Of a DNA stretch of 40,519 nt, positions 1 through 8,462 are shown piece by piece. Position numbers and translations under genes: made by a program. Source of the stretch: Candidatus Omnitrophota bacterium (GTDB lineage Bacteria > Omnitrophota > Gorgyraeia > VGKH01); contig VGKH01000008.1 in NCBI GenBank assembly GCA_016867135.1, forward strand, positions 1-40,519, read 5' to 3'. The stretch's first letter is position 1; every line of letters starts with the position of its first letter. Below the pieces are notes generated by a model. The model searched no databases. It had not been told where the DNA came from and saw only the letters and a list, made by a program, of their open reading frames with translations.

Positions 1-174
1 TTAGGAACGCGCTGGATGGGTTTTGATATCCCAGAATACGGTATCCATGGCACAACTGAACCGGAGTCTATAGGAAAACAGGCGACGAAAGGTTGTGTGC
101 GCATGATCAATAAAGACGTAGAAGAGCTTTATTCTATCTTACCTGTTGGCACAGAAGTGACCATAATCGACTAA
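1..174 (+). CDS. L,D-transpeptidase (YkuD family), C-terminal part
   Basis: The frame is open from the first base to the TAA at 172-174, giving 57 residues of a protein whose start lies outside the window. The fragment contains YGIHGT, then an SIG turn, then TKGCVRM, which is the catalytic region of YkuD domains (active-site Cys in the GC[VI]R motif, His in the HGT motif). It ends VGTEVTIID, the usual end of this domain. These enzymes make 3-3 cross-links in peptidoglycan or attach proteins to it in the periplasm. The upstream domains cannot be seen. accA follows after 22 bases. Confidence 0.85.
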   Translation, partial: LGTRWMGFDIPEYGIHGTTEPESIGKQATKGCVRMINKDVEELYSILPVGTEVTIID

Positions 175-196
175 TCCAATCTTACGATAAAATAAT

Positions 197-1147
197 ATGA
201 ATGGTTTAGATTTTGAAAAACCAATAGTGGAATTAGAAAGAAAAATCCAGGAATTAAAATCCTTTACTTCTAATAAGAAGATAGATTTAGGTTCTGAGAT
301 AAAAAATTTAGAGGATAAACTTTCCAAATTAAGAAAAGAGATTTATAGCAGTCTTTCTGCCTGGCAGAGGGTGCAAATTGCCAGGCACCCCAAAAGGCCC
401 TACACGCAGGACTACATAAGCATGTTGATGACCGATTTTATCGAGCTTCATGGCGATAGGCTTTTTTATGATGATCAAGCAATCGTCGGAGGCGTAGCAA
501 AGTTTAACGGGAACAAAATCATGATTATGGGCCATCAAAAAGGACGGGATACCAAGGAGAATTTAAAGCGTAATTTTGGTTGCGCGCATCCCGAAGGCTA
601 CAGAAAGGTCTTGCGGCTTATGGAAATAGCCCAGAGATTTAATTTGCCTATCGTTACTCTGATTGATACTCCGGGCGCTTATCCCGGAGTTGACGCAGAA
701 GAGAGAGGCCAGGCTCAAGCTATTGCTACCAATCTTAGAGAGATGATTGATATCGCTGTTCCCATAGTGGTAATTGTAATCGGCGAGGGAGGAAGCGGCG
801 GGGCAATCGGTTTAGGCGTTGGAGATAAAGTTTGCCTTTTGGAAAATTCCTATTATTCGGTGATTTCTCCCGAAGGATGCGCTTCAATTTTATGGCGCAG
901 TAGCGCCAAGGCCCCGGAGGCCTCGGAAACACTTAAACTAACCGCCAAAGACCTATTAAATCTAGGAATTATCGATGAAATTATTCCTGAACCTTTGGGA
1001 GGCGCTCATCGCGACCCTGAAAAGGCGGCTAAGAATCTTGGAGAAACCTTAAAAAGAAATTTAGATGATTTAATTAAAATCCCGAAGGATAGATTGCTTC
1101 AGTTGCGTTATGAGAAATTCAGAAAAATGGGGATATACAAAGAATAA
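197..1147 (+). CDS. accA: Acetyl-CoA carboxylase carboxyltransferase subunit alpha
   Basis: This 316-residue protein has the normal length for bacterial AccA. It transfers CO2 from carboxybiotin to acetyl-CoA together with AccD, the committed step of fatty acid synthesis in the cytoplasm. Visible signatures are RPYTQDYI, the GHQKGRDTKEN segment, NFGCAHPEGYRK, DTPGAYPGVDAEERGQ (about residues 156-171), GEGGSGGAIG (about 196-205) and YSVISPEGCASILW. The N-terminal 60 residues are the helical region typical of the family. The ATG at 197 has no strong Shine-Dalgarno but gives the normal N-terminus. accD, accB and accC are not in the window. Its stop codon directly abuts the PadR gene (TAA then ATG), so the two are probably cotranscribed. 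Confidence 0.97.
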   Translation: MNGLDFEKPIVELERKIQELKSFTSNKKIDLGSEIKNLEDKLSKLRKEIYSSLSAWQRVQIARHPKRPYTQDYISMLMTDFIELHGDRLFYDDQAIVGGVAKFNGNKIMIMGHQKGRDTKENLKRNFGCAHPEGYRKVLRLMEIAQRFNLPIVTLIDTPGAYPGVDAEERGQAQAIATNLREMIDIAVPIVVIVIGEGGSGGAIGLGVGDKVCLLENSYYSVISPEGCASILWRSSAKAPEASETLKLTAKDLLNLGIIDEIIPEPLGGAHRDPEKAAKNLGETLKRNLDDLIKIPKDRLLQLRYEKFRKMGIYKE

Positions 1148-1672
1148 ATGGAATCCATACAGAAATTAGTCATTTTAGGATTATTAAAATCTGGCCCGAA
1201 ACACGGCTATAGTATAAAAAGCGAAATCAATAAAATACGAGACATTTTCGCTTTGGATAATAAGTCGATATATTATCCCTTAAGGAGAATGGAAAAACAA
1301 GGTCTTTTGGTTAAAACCAAGGGGCGTTTTGGGAAGCGGCCTGAGAAATACGTCTATAAATTAACTCCTCAGGGCGAAAGGCAATTCCAAGCACTTCTAA
1401 GCAAGAGTTTTTTGTCAATTCGCAGGCCGGCTTTCGATATTGATGTGGCACTATTTTTCTTACCTTATATAAAACCCCAAGAATTTAAGCGAAGCCTATC
1501 TTTAAGAGAAAGGGTTCTAAGAAGGATAGAGAATAACATGAAAAGTATGGTTAATTCTTCCGTCAGAAAATTGAATGCGCAGCATCTGGCAATAATCCAG
1601 CACAATTTAGACCTAATCGCCACAGAAATAAAGTTTCTCACCAACCTGACTAGCGCGCTCAAGAAAGCCTAG
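1148..1672 (+). CDS. PadR-family transcriptional regulator
   Basis: The 174-residue protein starts with a PadR winged helix: ILGLLKSGPKHGYSIKSEI, then SIYYPLRRMEKQGLLV and a basic wing with YKLTPQGERQF (about residues 1-85). The rest is a helical C-terminal region of the Vir_act_alpha_C type that mediates dimerisation. PadR proteins are usually repressors that release DNA on binding small hydrophobic or aromatic ligands. The start abuts the accA stop. The next gene, an acyl-CoA ligase, lies 144 bases downstream behind a promoter with an 18-bp palindrome, so this regulator is the obvious candidate to control the ligase-exporter operon. That link is inference; the ligand is unknown. Confidence 0.9.
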   Translation: MESIQKLVILGLLKSGPKHGYSIKSEINKIRDIFALDNKSIYYPLRRMEKQGLLVKTKGRFGKRPEKYVYKLTPQGERQFQALLSKSFLSIRRPAFDIDVALFFLPYIKPQEFKRSLSLRERVLRRIENNMKSMVNSSVRKLNAQHLAIIQHNLDLIATEIKFLTNLTSALKKA

Positions 1673-1732
1673 CCTCTATATCTATAACCTAAAGTATGTC
1701 AAAGAGTTTTTATCCAATAGCAATAATTTAGC

Positions 1733-1760
1733 TTGACAAAATACCCACAGTAAATATAAT
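1733..1760 (+). promoter_or_regulatory. Sigma-70-type promoter of the ligase/RND operon
   Basis: TTGACA at 1733-1738 and TATAAT at 1755-1760 are both perfect consensus hexamers separated by 16 bases. Transcription should begin near 1767, about 50 bases before the ATG at 1817. It is one of the best-matching promoters in the window. Confidence 0.85.
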
Positions 1761-1769
1761 AAAGTTAAT

Positions 1770-1787
1770 ATAGTAAAATTTTACTAT
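1770..1787. promoter_or_regulatory. 18-bp perfect palindrome, candidate operator
   Basis: ATAGTAAAA followed by TTTTACTAT forms a perfect 18-bp inverted repeat without a loop, starting 9 bases after the -10 box and covering the expected first transcribed bases. A repressor bound there would block initiation. The closest encoded regulator is the PadR protein ending at 1672. The sequence is not the ATGT-N8-ACAT form described for some PadR proteins, so the binding partner is unproven. Confidence 0.55.
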
Positions 1788-1816
1788 TCTCACCAACGTC
1801 AATCATAACAATAATA

Positions 1817-3319
1817 ATGGACATAGCAAAAGCTTTAATCAAAACGGCAGAGAAATTCCCCCAAAAGCCCGCGATTATTTTCAAGGACCAGTCTATCTCT
1901 TTTTCTGAGCTAAAAACCATATCTTTTAAGTTGGCAAATAGCCTACAGAAAATCGGAATAAAAAAAGGCGATAAGGTTGCTATATATCTTCCGATATGGC
2001 CAGAATACGTGGTAAGTTATCTGGCCATTTTTTCTTTGGGGGCTACGGCTGTGCCGCTGGATTACCTTCTGACCATGGATGAGTTGGTATCTTGCCTTAG
2101 TCATTCCGAAACCAAAATCTTAATCGCCAAATCAAAAGACGACTTGTCTTTTCAAGTTCTTCAAAATAAAGTGCGGAGCCTTGAAAAAATAGTCCTCTGC
2201 CAGGAGGTAAAAGAGGGATTTTTGAATTTAGAAGAATTAATAGCAAAAGGAGAACCCGATTTTCTCGGCACAGAAATAGAAGATAATGATTACGCAATGA
2301 TAATGTATACTTCCGGTTCAACCGGTAGGCCTAAGGGCGTGCTGAAGAGTTATCGCAATATGGAATCAGCTCCTATGGCGATGAAGCCCACGGTAGACAT
2401 TGCGCATAAAGACACTGTAATTTGCTGTCTTCCTTTGTCCCATGATGGCGGATTCGTGTTTATCCAGGCAATGTTCTCTTACGGAATTACTGTAGTGATG
2501 ATGGAAAGATTTGTTCCGATAGAATTCTTAAGGAATATTCAAGAATATAAAGTTACGTTTTTCTGGCTTGTCCCTTCGATGTTCTACGCCTTGTTGAATT
2601 TGAAAGAGTTTGAAAAATTTGATTTTACCAGCGTGACCAGAATCGTAGTTTTTGGGGCGCCGAGTGCGCCTGAGCCGCTAAAAAGATTTCATACCTATTG
2701 TCCTAATGCTGTTTTCCTTAATGGTTGGGGCATGACTGAAACCATGGGGCCTACGATAGTTTTACCTAGAGATTCAGATAATATAGCTAGTATCGGTAAG
2801 CCCTTACCGTGGGTTGAAATCAAGATAGTCGATGATAATGATCAAGAATTGCCTCTTGGAGACGTAGGCGAATTGGCTGTGAAAAGTTGGTGTGTGATGG
2901 TAGGTTATTACAAAGATCCAGAGGCGACAAATCAAGTCATGCGTAACGGATGGTTGCATACAGGGGATTTGGCTAAGATTGATAGCCAAGGCTTTGTTTA
3001 TATCGTCGGTAGGAAAAAAGAGATGATTAAAGTTGGCGGGCAGCTGGTGTTTGCGCCGGAAGTCGAAGAGGCGATACATAAACATCCTAAAGTGGCAGAG
3101 GTGGCGGTTATTGGCGTTGCGGATAAGTTAAGAGGCGAGGTTCCCAAGGCATTTATCGCTTTAAAAGAGGGCGAAAGCGCACTCGAAGAGGAAATTCGCT
3201 CTTTTGCCAAGGAACATCTTGCCCATTTTAAAATTCCTCATTATTACCAATTTTGCGATAACCTGCCCAAGACCCGTTCAGGTAAGATTGATAAGGAAAG
3301 TTTAAGGAGTAAGCTCTAG
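1817..3319 (+). CDS. Class I adenylate-forming enzyme, probable long-chain acyl-CoA synthetase
   Basis: A 500-residue protein with all core motifs of the acyl-CoA synthetase/ANL family in order: the P-loop YTSGSTGRPKGV (about residue 165), NGWGMTET (about 304), GWLHTGDL (about 375), GRKKEMIKVGG (about 395) and the C-terminal TRSGKIDK holding the catalytic lysine (about 491). It activates a carboxylic acid as an acyl-adenylate and normally passes it to CoA. The substrate cannot be read from sequence; the neighbouring RND exporter and envelope proteins suggest a fatty acid or other hydrophobic acid. It is the first gene after the 1733 promoter, and the exporter begins 2 bases after its stop, so they are one operon. 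An acyl-ACP ligase role is also possible. Confidence 0.9.
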   Translation: MDIAKALIKTAEKFPQKPAIIFKDQSISFSELKTISFKLANSLQKIGIKKGDKVAIYLPIWPEYVVSYLAIFSLGATAVPLDYLLTMDELVSCLSHSETKILIAKSKDDLSFQVLQNKVRSLEKIVLCQEVKEGFLNLEELIAKGEPDFLGTEIEDNDYAMIMYTSGSTGRPKGVLKSYRNMESAPMAMKPTVDIAHKDTVICCLPLSHDGGFVFIQAMFSYGITVVMMERFVPIEFLRNIQEYKVTFFWLVPSMFYALLNLKEFEKFDFTSVTRIVVFGAPSAPEPLKRFHTYCPNAVFLNGWGMTETMGPTIVLPRDSDNIASIGKPLPWVEIKIVDDNDQELPLGDVGELAVKSWCVMVGYYKDPEATNQVMRNGWLHTGDLAKIDSQGFVYIVGRKKEMIKVGGQLVFAPEVEEAIHKHPKVAEVAVIGVADKLRGEVPKAFIALKEGESALEEEIRSFAKEHLAHFKIPHYYQFCDNLPKTRSGKIDKESLRSKL

Positions 3320-3320
3320 A

Positions 3321-5660
3321 ATGCAAAAGTTTCTTCATTGGTTCAGCCACGGCTTGATTAGATATCGATTCGGATTCTTGTCGTTATGCCTTATCATTAG
3401 CTTGTTTTTTGCTTACCAGTTAAAAGACCTATCCTTCAAAACCAACCTGGGAGATTTTTATCCCTTAAAACATCCATATCTTAAAATTCAAAATCGGCTT
3501 ACCGAAATATTCGGCGGGCTTAATCAGGTTTCTATCGCCGTGGAAGTAAAAGATGGCACGATTTTAAATTCCGTTACCTTAGAAAAGGTCTGGCAGATTA
3601 CCAATCAGCTATATCTTACCGAAGGAATCAACGCCGGCAGGATCGTTTCGCTCTCGGCAAGGAAAGTAAAGTACGTTGAGGCGAACGAAGAAGGGTTTAA
3701 GACTCAATGGCTTATGCATGATGTGCCCAAAACCGTCGGGGAAATAGAAGCTCTTAAATCTAGGATCCTAAAAAGCCCTACGGTTTACGGGCCTATGGTG
3801 TCAAAGGATTTCAAGGCCACATTGATTCAGGCGGATTTTGAATCCGATGTTGCCTCGCGCAAGATTTTTGATGAGTTACAGAATATAAAGAAACAATTTG
3901 AGGATGCAAATAACGCAATCTATATTTCCGGTCAGCCGGTTCTGCAAGGCTGGCTCGACTTTTATCTGCCGCGAATTGCCAGCCTGTTTATTATTACTTT
4001 ATTAGCCATGTCATTTGTAATGCACTATGCTTTTAAATCAAAACGCGGTGTGATATTGCCTTTGGTATCGGCGACGATGGCGACTTTGTGGGGATTGGGC
4101 ATGACCGCTATGTGCGGCTATAAGCTTACGCCCTCAACGGTGCTAGCTCCATTCTTGGTTTTTGCGTTGGGGGTGAGCCACTCTGTGCAGTATATTAAAT
4201 TGTATTATGAATATATGAGCAAGCACAAACGAAATTCCAAAGCCGCGGCGATTAAAATCAGCCGTTCATTATTTATTCCAGCTTTTACCGGCTTACTTAC
4301 CGACGGAATCGGTCCATTTGCATTATTGATTGTTCCCTTGGGGATGGTAAGGAGTTTAGCCATAGCTATAGGTTTCGGCGTAATCAGCATATTTTTTAGC
4401 ACCATCATCTTGATACCTAATTTACTTTCTTTTATGAAACTGCCTAAACGCCTTGAGGTTATCAAAGAGGAAAGAGCGACCTTGACTAACAGGATATTGG
4501 CTTATTTCGGAAAACTCGCCGTGCATAAAAAATCCCGCAACATTGTTATCGCTACATTTTTTATATTGACCATTATTTCGGTCATGGGAGCAAGTCAGCT
4601 TGAAGTAGGTGATAAGAAGCCGGGCACATCCCTGCTTTATCCCAACAGCCCGTATAACTTGGCGGAAAAATTTATCAGCGATAAATTTGCCACTTCCGAT
4701 CCTTACTACATATTAGTCGAAGGAAAATCCGAGAATGCGTTTTTTAGTTCTAGCGCCTTAAAAGAAATGGATAGCCTCCAGCGTTATTTGGAGAAAGAGG
4801 TAAAAGGGGTGGGCAGGACTTTATCCTTAGTCGAATATATCAAAGGCATGAACATGGCGATGTTTTCCGGAGACAGGAAGGAATTCAGGATTCCCGATAA
4901 AGATCAAACTATCGGAGAATACATATTTTTATATTCTTTTACCGCCTTTCCGGGAGATTTCGATCCCGTGGTCAATCCGGGTTATCAATATGCAAATATT
5001 AAAATCGACTTAAAAGACCATAAGGCGCAAACCATCAATGAGGCCTTGGCTAAGACAGAAGAATGGATTAAGACAAATCATAAAGATAAGGATATCGATT
5101 TTCAATATGCCGGCGGAACCATCGGGATGCTGGCAGCGGTTAACCAGCTATTGGCTCCGATGCTCACCAAGAGTTCTCTGACGACAACATTTTTGGTATT
5201 TTTGTGTTTAGTGTTTGCCTACGGTTCTTTAGTGTCGGGCTGGATTTTAATTATACCTTTGGTATTCAGGACTATGTTAGTTTTTGGGATATTAGGATTT
5301 TTAAAGGTAGGTTTAACTGCCGAGATGATCCCTATGGTAGCTTTAGGCATAGGTTTCGGCGATGATTTTGGGATTTATATTGTTTCACGAGTTAAGGAAG
5401 TGTTGCAAGAAGGAGGTGGTTCGCTAAAAGATGCAGTGATAGAGGCAATGTCTACTTCAGGGAAAGCCGTATTTTTTACCGGCATGACTTTGGCTGTAGG
5501 CATAGCCACATGGATGTCTTCAAGCATTCTTATGCAGGCGCGATTAGGAGCGCTCTTAGGATTTTTTATCTTTTTTAATGCTATCGGGACGCTCATTGTA
5601 TTGCCGTCTATGATAATGACCGTTAAGCCTAAGTTTTTAGTGAGGAGATCGCGACGATAG
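3321..5660 (+). CDS. RND-superfamily exporter, MMPL type
   Basis: This 779-residue inner-membrane protein has the two-fold RND/MMPL layout: one TM helix near residues 13-33, a periplasmic domain to about 215, five to six TM helices (about 220-375), another TM (about 410), a second periplasmic domain to about 610 and a final block of TM helices ending near 770. The motif GFGDDFGIYIVSRVKE in the last block and FALGVSHSVQYIKLYYE in the first are family hallmarks (COG1033). Such proteins move lipids or other hydrophobic molecules using the proton gradient. It follows the ligase by 2 bases, with AAGGAG inside the ligase end as ribosome site. Its last codons (VRRSRR) lie inside a structured repeat (5639-5835). 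Confidence 0.92.
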   Translation: MQKFLHWFSHGLIRYRFGFLSLCLIISLFFAYQLKDLSFKTNLGDFYPLKHPYLKIQNRLTEIFGGLNQVSIAVEVKDGTILNSVTLEKVWQITNQLYLTEGINAGRIVSLSARKVKYVEANEEGFKTQWLMHDVPKTVGEIEALKSRILKSPTVYGPMVSKDFKATLIQADFESDVASRKIFDELQNIKKQFEDANNAIYISGQPVLQGWLDFYLPRIASLFIITLLAMSFVMHYAFKSKRGVILPLVSATMATLWGLGMTAMCGYKLTPSTVLAPFLVFALGVSHSVQYIKLYYEYMSKHKRNSKAAAIKISRSLFIPAFTGLLTDGIGPFALLIVPLGMVRSLAIAIGFGVISIFFSTIILIPNLLSFMKLPKRLEVIKEERATLTNRILAYFGKLAVHKKSRNIVIATFFILTIISVMGASQLEVGDKKPGTSLLYPNSPYNLAEKFISDKFATSDPYYILVEGKSENAFFSSSALKEMDSLQRYLEKEVKGVGRTLSLVEYIKGMNMAMFSGDRKEFRIPDKDQTIGEYIFLYSFTAFPGDFDPVVNPGYQYANIKIDLKDHKAQTINEALAKTEEWIKTNHKDKDIDFQYAGGTIGMLAAVNQLLAPMLTKSSLTTTFLVFLCLVFAYGSLVSGWILIIPLVFRTMLVFGILGFLKVGLTAEMIPMVALGIGFGDDFGIYIVSRVKEVLQEGGGSLKDAVIEAMSTSGKAVFFTGMTLAVGIATWMSSSILMQARLGALLGFFIFFNAIGTLIVLPSMIMTVKPKFLVRRSRR

Positions 5661-5835
5661 ATCGGGATATCTCCGAACTAACCCCGCCCTCTAAGCTGAA
5701 AGAAATGGGCGGGAGAACAATAATAAACGAACCCCTCTTTTCTACGCATAGTTTCCAAACAGAAAGCATAGAGGGCGGGGTTTAATTCGGCTCGTCACTT
5801 ACGTTCGTTATCACTCCGTAAGTGACGGCCTCATT
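5639..5835 (+). repeat. Structured multi-branch repeat, copy E1 (upstream of LolA-like gene)
   Basis: The ends AGTGA (5639-5643) and TCATT (5831-5835) can pair (one G-U). Inside are P2, GGAGAT with ATCTCC (5644-5649 and 5669-5674); P3, ACCCCGCCCTCT with AGAGGGCGGGGT, flanked by GAAC and AATTC; and P4, GTCACTTACG with CGTAAGTGAC, closed by GGC/GCC. The same order occurs in copies at 22.5, 26.4 and 36.1 kb with different but still complementary stems. The element starts inside the RND gene end and finishes 8 bases before the GGGAGG ribosome site of the LolA-like gene. It may be a mobile-element remnant, an mRNA leader, or both. Confidence 0.75.
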
Positions 5836-5854
5836 AAAGAAAGGGAGGAAAGTA

Positions 5855-6739
5855 ATGAAGAAATTGATATTGTTAATATTGGCAGTATTTTTAATTTCTG
5901 GCGTTGCATTAGCAAGCGAGCTTGAATATTACAAGGTCTATCAGCCAAAAGCGGGCATGACCGCAGACGAGATAATGCAGATTAAATACCACAATAAGTA
6001 TTCTTTGTTTGGTCATGATTACAGACTATCAAAATGTACAATTCTTTATGTTGAGAAAAATGGGTTTACACAGAAAAAAGAAGCCATAAGAGAAAGAATA
6101 GTTTTGGGTGGGAAAAACGGCGTGTCCTATAAAGATGTTGTCGTTTTGACAGAGCCAACCCAGGCAAAAGGCCTGGCAGTTTTGACTTGGACATATGAAG
6201 ATCCTAATAGGGACCAGGATATCTGGCTTTGGATTCCGTCTTTGAAGAAAATTCGTAAGATTTCTGCGTCGGAATCCGATGATTCATTTATGGGAAGCGA
6301 CTTTACCGTAGAAGAAGCTTCCACCCGTAAATTTAGTGATGAAACTTATAAACTAATCGGCGAGAAAAACTTCGCAGGGTATACCTTTGAGTACACCGGC
6401 GAGGTAAAATACAAAGGAACGCCTTGTTTTGTAATCGAGGCAACTCCTACGAAATCTCCTTGGTATTATTCTAAGAGGATTGTTTGGGTAGATAAAGAAA
6501 CCGGCGGCAATATCTTTGATGAATATTACGACGCCAACGGAAAGCTTTTCAAGACGCTTTTTAGAGAATGGAATATATATAAACCGGAAACTAAAGGATA
6601 TCCTAAACAGGATGCCTTGGAATGCAAGGATCTAAGGAGCGGACACCGCACGGTAATCCTAAATCAGGATGAGGCATATGATGTCGGTTTAAGCGAAAGA
6701 AATTTCACGGCGAAGACACTGGAAAGATCTAAATGGTAA
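5855..6739 (+). CDS. Outer membrane lipoprotein-sorting-like protein (LolA-like fold, COG2834 type)
   Basis: The ATG at 5855 is chosen because GGGAGG lies 7 bases upstream and it gives a clear signal peptide (MKKLILLILAVFLISGVALA, cleavage before SELEYY). An upstream in-frame GTG at 5822 would run through the repeat and is unlikely. The 294-residue protein carries WLWIPSLKKIRKIS, SDDSFMGSDF and RIVWVDKETG, typical of periplasmic proteins annotated as outer membrane lipoprotein-sorting protein. The fold is an open beta-barrel half that binds a lipid chain. Between an RND exporter and an outer-membrane barrel, it is the natural periplasmic shuttle of the module. The cargo is unknown. Confidence 0.85.
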   Translation: MKKLILLILAVFLISGVALASELEYYKVYQPKAGMTADEIMQIKYHNKYSLFGHDYRLSKCTILYVEKNGFTQKKEAIRERIVLGGKNGVSYKDVVVLTEPTQAKGLAVLTWTYEDPNRDQDIWLWIPSLKKIRKISASESDDSFMGSDFTVEEASTRKFSDETYKLIGEKNFAGYTFEYTGEVKYKGTPCFVIEATPTKSPWYYSKRIVWVDKETGGNIFDEYYDANGKLFKTLFREWNIYKPETKGYPKQDALECKDLRSGHRTVILNQDEAYDVGLSERNFTAKTLERSKW

Positions 6740-6777
6740 AATTTAATTTCAAGAGAAATGTTGGAGGTGATTTTCTA

Positions 6778-8235
6778 ATGAGAATAAGAGTTTTAATCGG
6801 GTTTATTATTTCTGTTATTGTTGTCGGCGCAGCTGGCTTGACGCAAGCGGAGGTAATTTCAAATTTCGTGGACAAAATTAATCCGTTTGAGAAATTGGAA
6901 CTCGCAGGTTATTTGAAGAACGAGACTGCTTTCGGTTTCGCCGATGAACACGATGAGCTACAGAAATTCAAAAATGCTATCGATTTAAAAGGAAATTACA
7001 AACTTAACGATTCGGTGGAATTTTATACCAATATTAACTTTTGGTATGATGCTGTTTATGATATCGAGGGCAGATTCAATGATTTAACTGATAAGGTAAA
7101 GAAGTCACAATTAACCATGCCTGAAGATAAGCACATCATAAGAGAATTATATATGGATGTATACACCGACGCTGTTGACCTAAGATTGGGTAAACAGTTT
7201 GTAGTCTGGGGCACGACTGACGGTGTAAGGATTTTGGATTTAGTAAACCCTCTGGACTATAGAGAATGGACGTTAAAAGAGTTTAGCGACCTAAGGATCC
7301 CTCTATGGATGCTTAAGGCAGAAGGCGGAATTACTAAGAATAGCGGTCTGCAGCTTCTTTTGATCCCGGATTATGAGCCGAATTATTATCCGCCGGCAGA
7401 TGCTCCTTTTGCGTTACGTGCAACCGTTATTGGTGCACAGGCTACACCCGGTGTAACCGTTAAAACCATTGAAAATAAACCGGAAAGAACTGTAGAAAAT
7501 ACGAAGGTTGGTTTACGTTGGCGCGATGTTATTGAGGAAGGTATGTTTAGCGGTTTGGAATACACCTTAAATTATCTGCATACATATGATTCGGCTGCCA
7601 GTTATTATGTTGCAGTAGCTGCGCCACCGCCCGTCATAACATTGAGCCGAAATGCAGAACAAATAGAGGTATTTGGCGGTTCATTCTCAAAGACTATTAC
7701 CAAGGGTTTGGTCGGTGATTTTGGCAAAGGCTGGACACTGCGCGGTGAATTTGCTTATATATCTAATGGGGCCATGAATTACGGAAAAGATAAATACAAT
7801 GATGGGACTGAAGACATTGAAGGCACGGTAGATGTTGATCAGATTAATTATGCCTTTGGTTTTGATAAAACCTTCCTGACGAATTGGCAATTTAGCACGC
7901 AATTTATTCAGCTGATTTCTAAGCCTAAAGAGGAATTTGATCAAAGTAAGTATACTCTTCTATTTGGGCCGACCAGGGGTCCTTTGGATAAATTTGAAAA
8001 TTTGATTACTTTGAAAGTTTCCACTGATTTTATTCACGAGAGGTTAAAGCCGGAAGTTTTGGTTATTTATGGAGATGATAATGACTGGCGTATCAGCCCG
8101 AAAGTTAGTTTCGAAGTCAATGATAATTTAATACTTGCCGGCGGGATCCATATTTTCGAAGGACGTCCACAACATTTGCATGGCCAGCTTGATGATCTCG
8201 ATCAGATCTTTATCGAAACCAAATACAGCTGGTAA
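6778..8235 (+). CDS. DUF1302-like outer-membrane beta-barrel protein
   Basis: The start at 6778 has GGAGGTG 9 bases upstream and yields a signal peptide ending in GLTQA before EVISNF; a longer in-frame start at 6733 overlaps the previous gene and is rejected. The 485-residue protein has alternating beta-strand patterns throughout and ends in an aromatic residue (ETKYSW), the usual outer-membrane insertion signal. LRLGKQFVVWGTTDGVRILDL followed by NPLDYREW resembles the DUF1302 signature. In proteobacteria DUF1302 proteins often sit with RND/MMPL and DUF1329 (LolA-like) genes. That matches this operon and suggests the outer-membrane end of a hydrophobe route. A strong terminator follows. Confidence 0.8.
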   Translation: MRIRVLIGFIISVIVVGAAGLTQAEVISNFVDKINPFEKLELAGYLKNETAFGFADEHDELQKFKNAIDLKGNYKLNDSVEFYTNINFWYDAVYDIEGRFNDLTDKVKKSQLTMPEDKHIIRELYMDVYTDAVDLRLGKQFVVWGTTDGVRILDLVNPLDYREWTLKEFSDLRIPLWMLKAEGGITKNSGLQLLLIPDYEPNYYPPADAPFALRATVIGAQATPGVTVKTIENKPERTVENTKVGLRWRDVIEEGMFSGLEYTLNYLHTYDSAASYYVAVAAPPPVITLSRNAEQIEVFGGSFSKTITKGLVGDFGKGWTLRGEFAYISNGAMNYGKDKYNDGTEDIEGTVDVDQINYAFGFDKTFLTNWQFSTQFIQLISKPKEEFDQSKYTLLFGPTRGPLDKFENLITLKVSTDFIHERLKPEVLVIYGDDNDWRISPKVSFEVNDNLILAGGIHIFEGRPQHLHGQLDDLDQIFIETKYSW

Positions 8236-8255
8236 TTTTTAGAAATCAATAAGAT

Positions 8256-8296
8256 AAAAGGGGAAGAAAGTTTTTTTCTTCCCCTTTTCTTTTTTT
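8256..8296 (+). terminator. Rho-independent terminator of the export operon
   Basis: AAAAGGGGAAGAAA (8256-8269) pairs perfectly with TTTCTTCCCCTTTT (8275-8288) over a 5-base loop, followed by a T tract to 8296. It lies 20 bases after the DUF1302-like stop codon and closes the operon begun at 1733. Confidence 0.95.
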
Positions 8297-8440
8297 GTCC
8301 GCCAAATAGGCAAGCTAGAAACTTCTCAGCGCCTGCCGGACAGGCAGGGACAACCCCCACCGTTTTGTTTCGTCTTTGCGAGAGCAAAACGAAACAGTGG
8401 GGGTAAGCACAGGTGCCACGGGCTTGCCCGCGGGGCTTCC
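8297..8440. repeat. Palindrome-rich intergenic block
   Basis: This stretch holds several inverted repeats: CCTGCC...GGCAGG near 8330, ACCCCCAC paired with GTGGGGGT around an imperfect GTTTTGTTTCG / CAAAACGAAAC stem (about 8352-8407), and CGGGC/GCCCG near 8420. The ACCCCCAC / GTGGGGGT arms recall stem P3 of the structured repeats, but the conserved AATTT and AATTC flanks are missing, so it is not counted as a copy. No gene is seen in it. Confidence 0.6.
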
Positions 8441-8452
8441 ATTTGCTATAAT
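8424..8452 (+). promoter_or_regulatory. Candidate promoter of the carbamoyltransferase
   Basis: TTGCCC (8424-8429), 17 bases, then TATAAT (8447-8452). Transcription would start near 8459, only about 4 bases before the ATG at 8463. No Shine-Dalgarno is present, so the message may be nearly leaderless. Confidence 0.6.
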
Positions 8453-8462
8453 AAACCAAGCT

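Noticed and set aside
8297-8440. Sixth copy of the structured repeat family upstream of the carbamoyltransferase
   Set aside because: ACCCCCAC/GTGGGGGT recalls P3, but the AATTT and AATTC flanks, P1 and the terminal CTCATT are absent.
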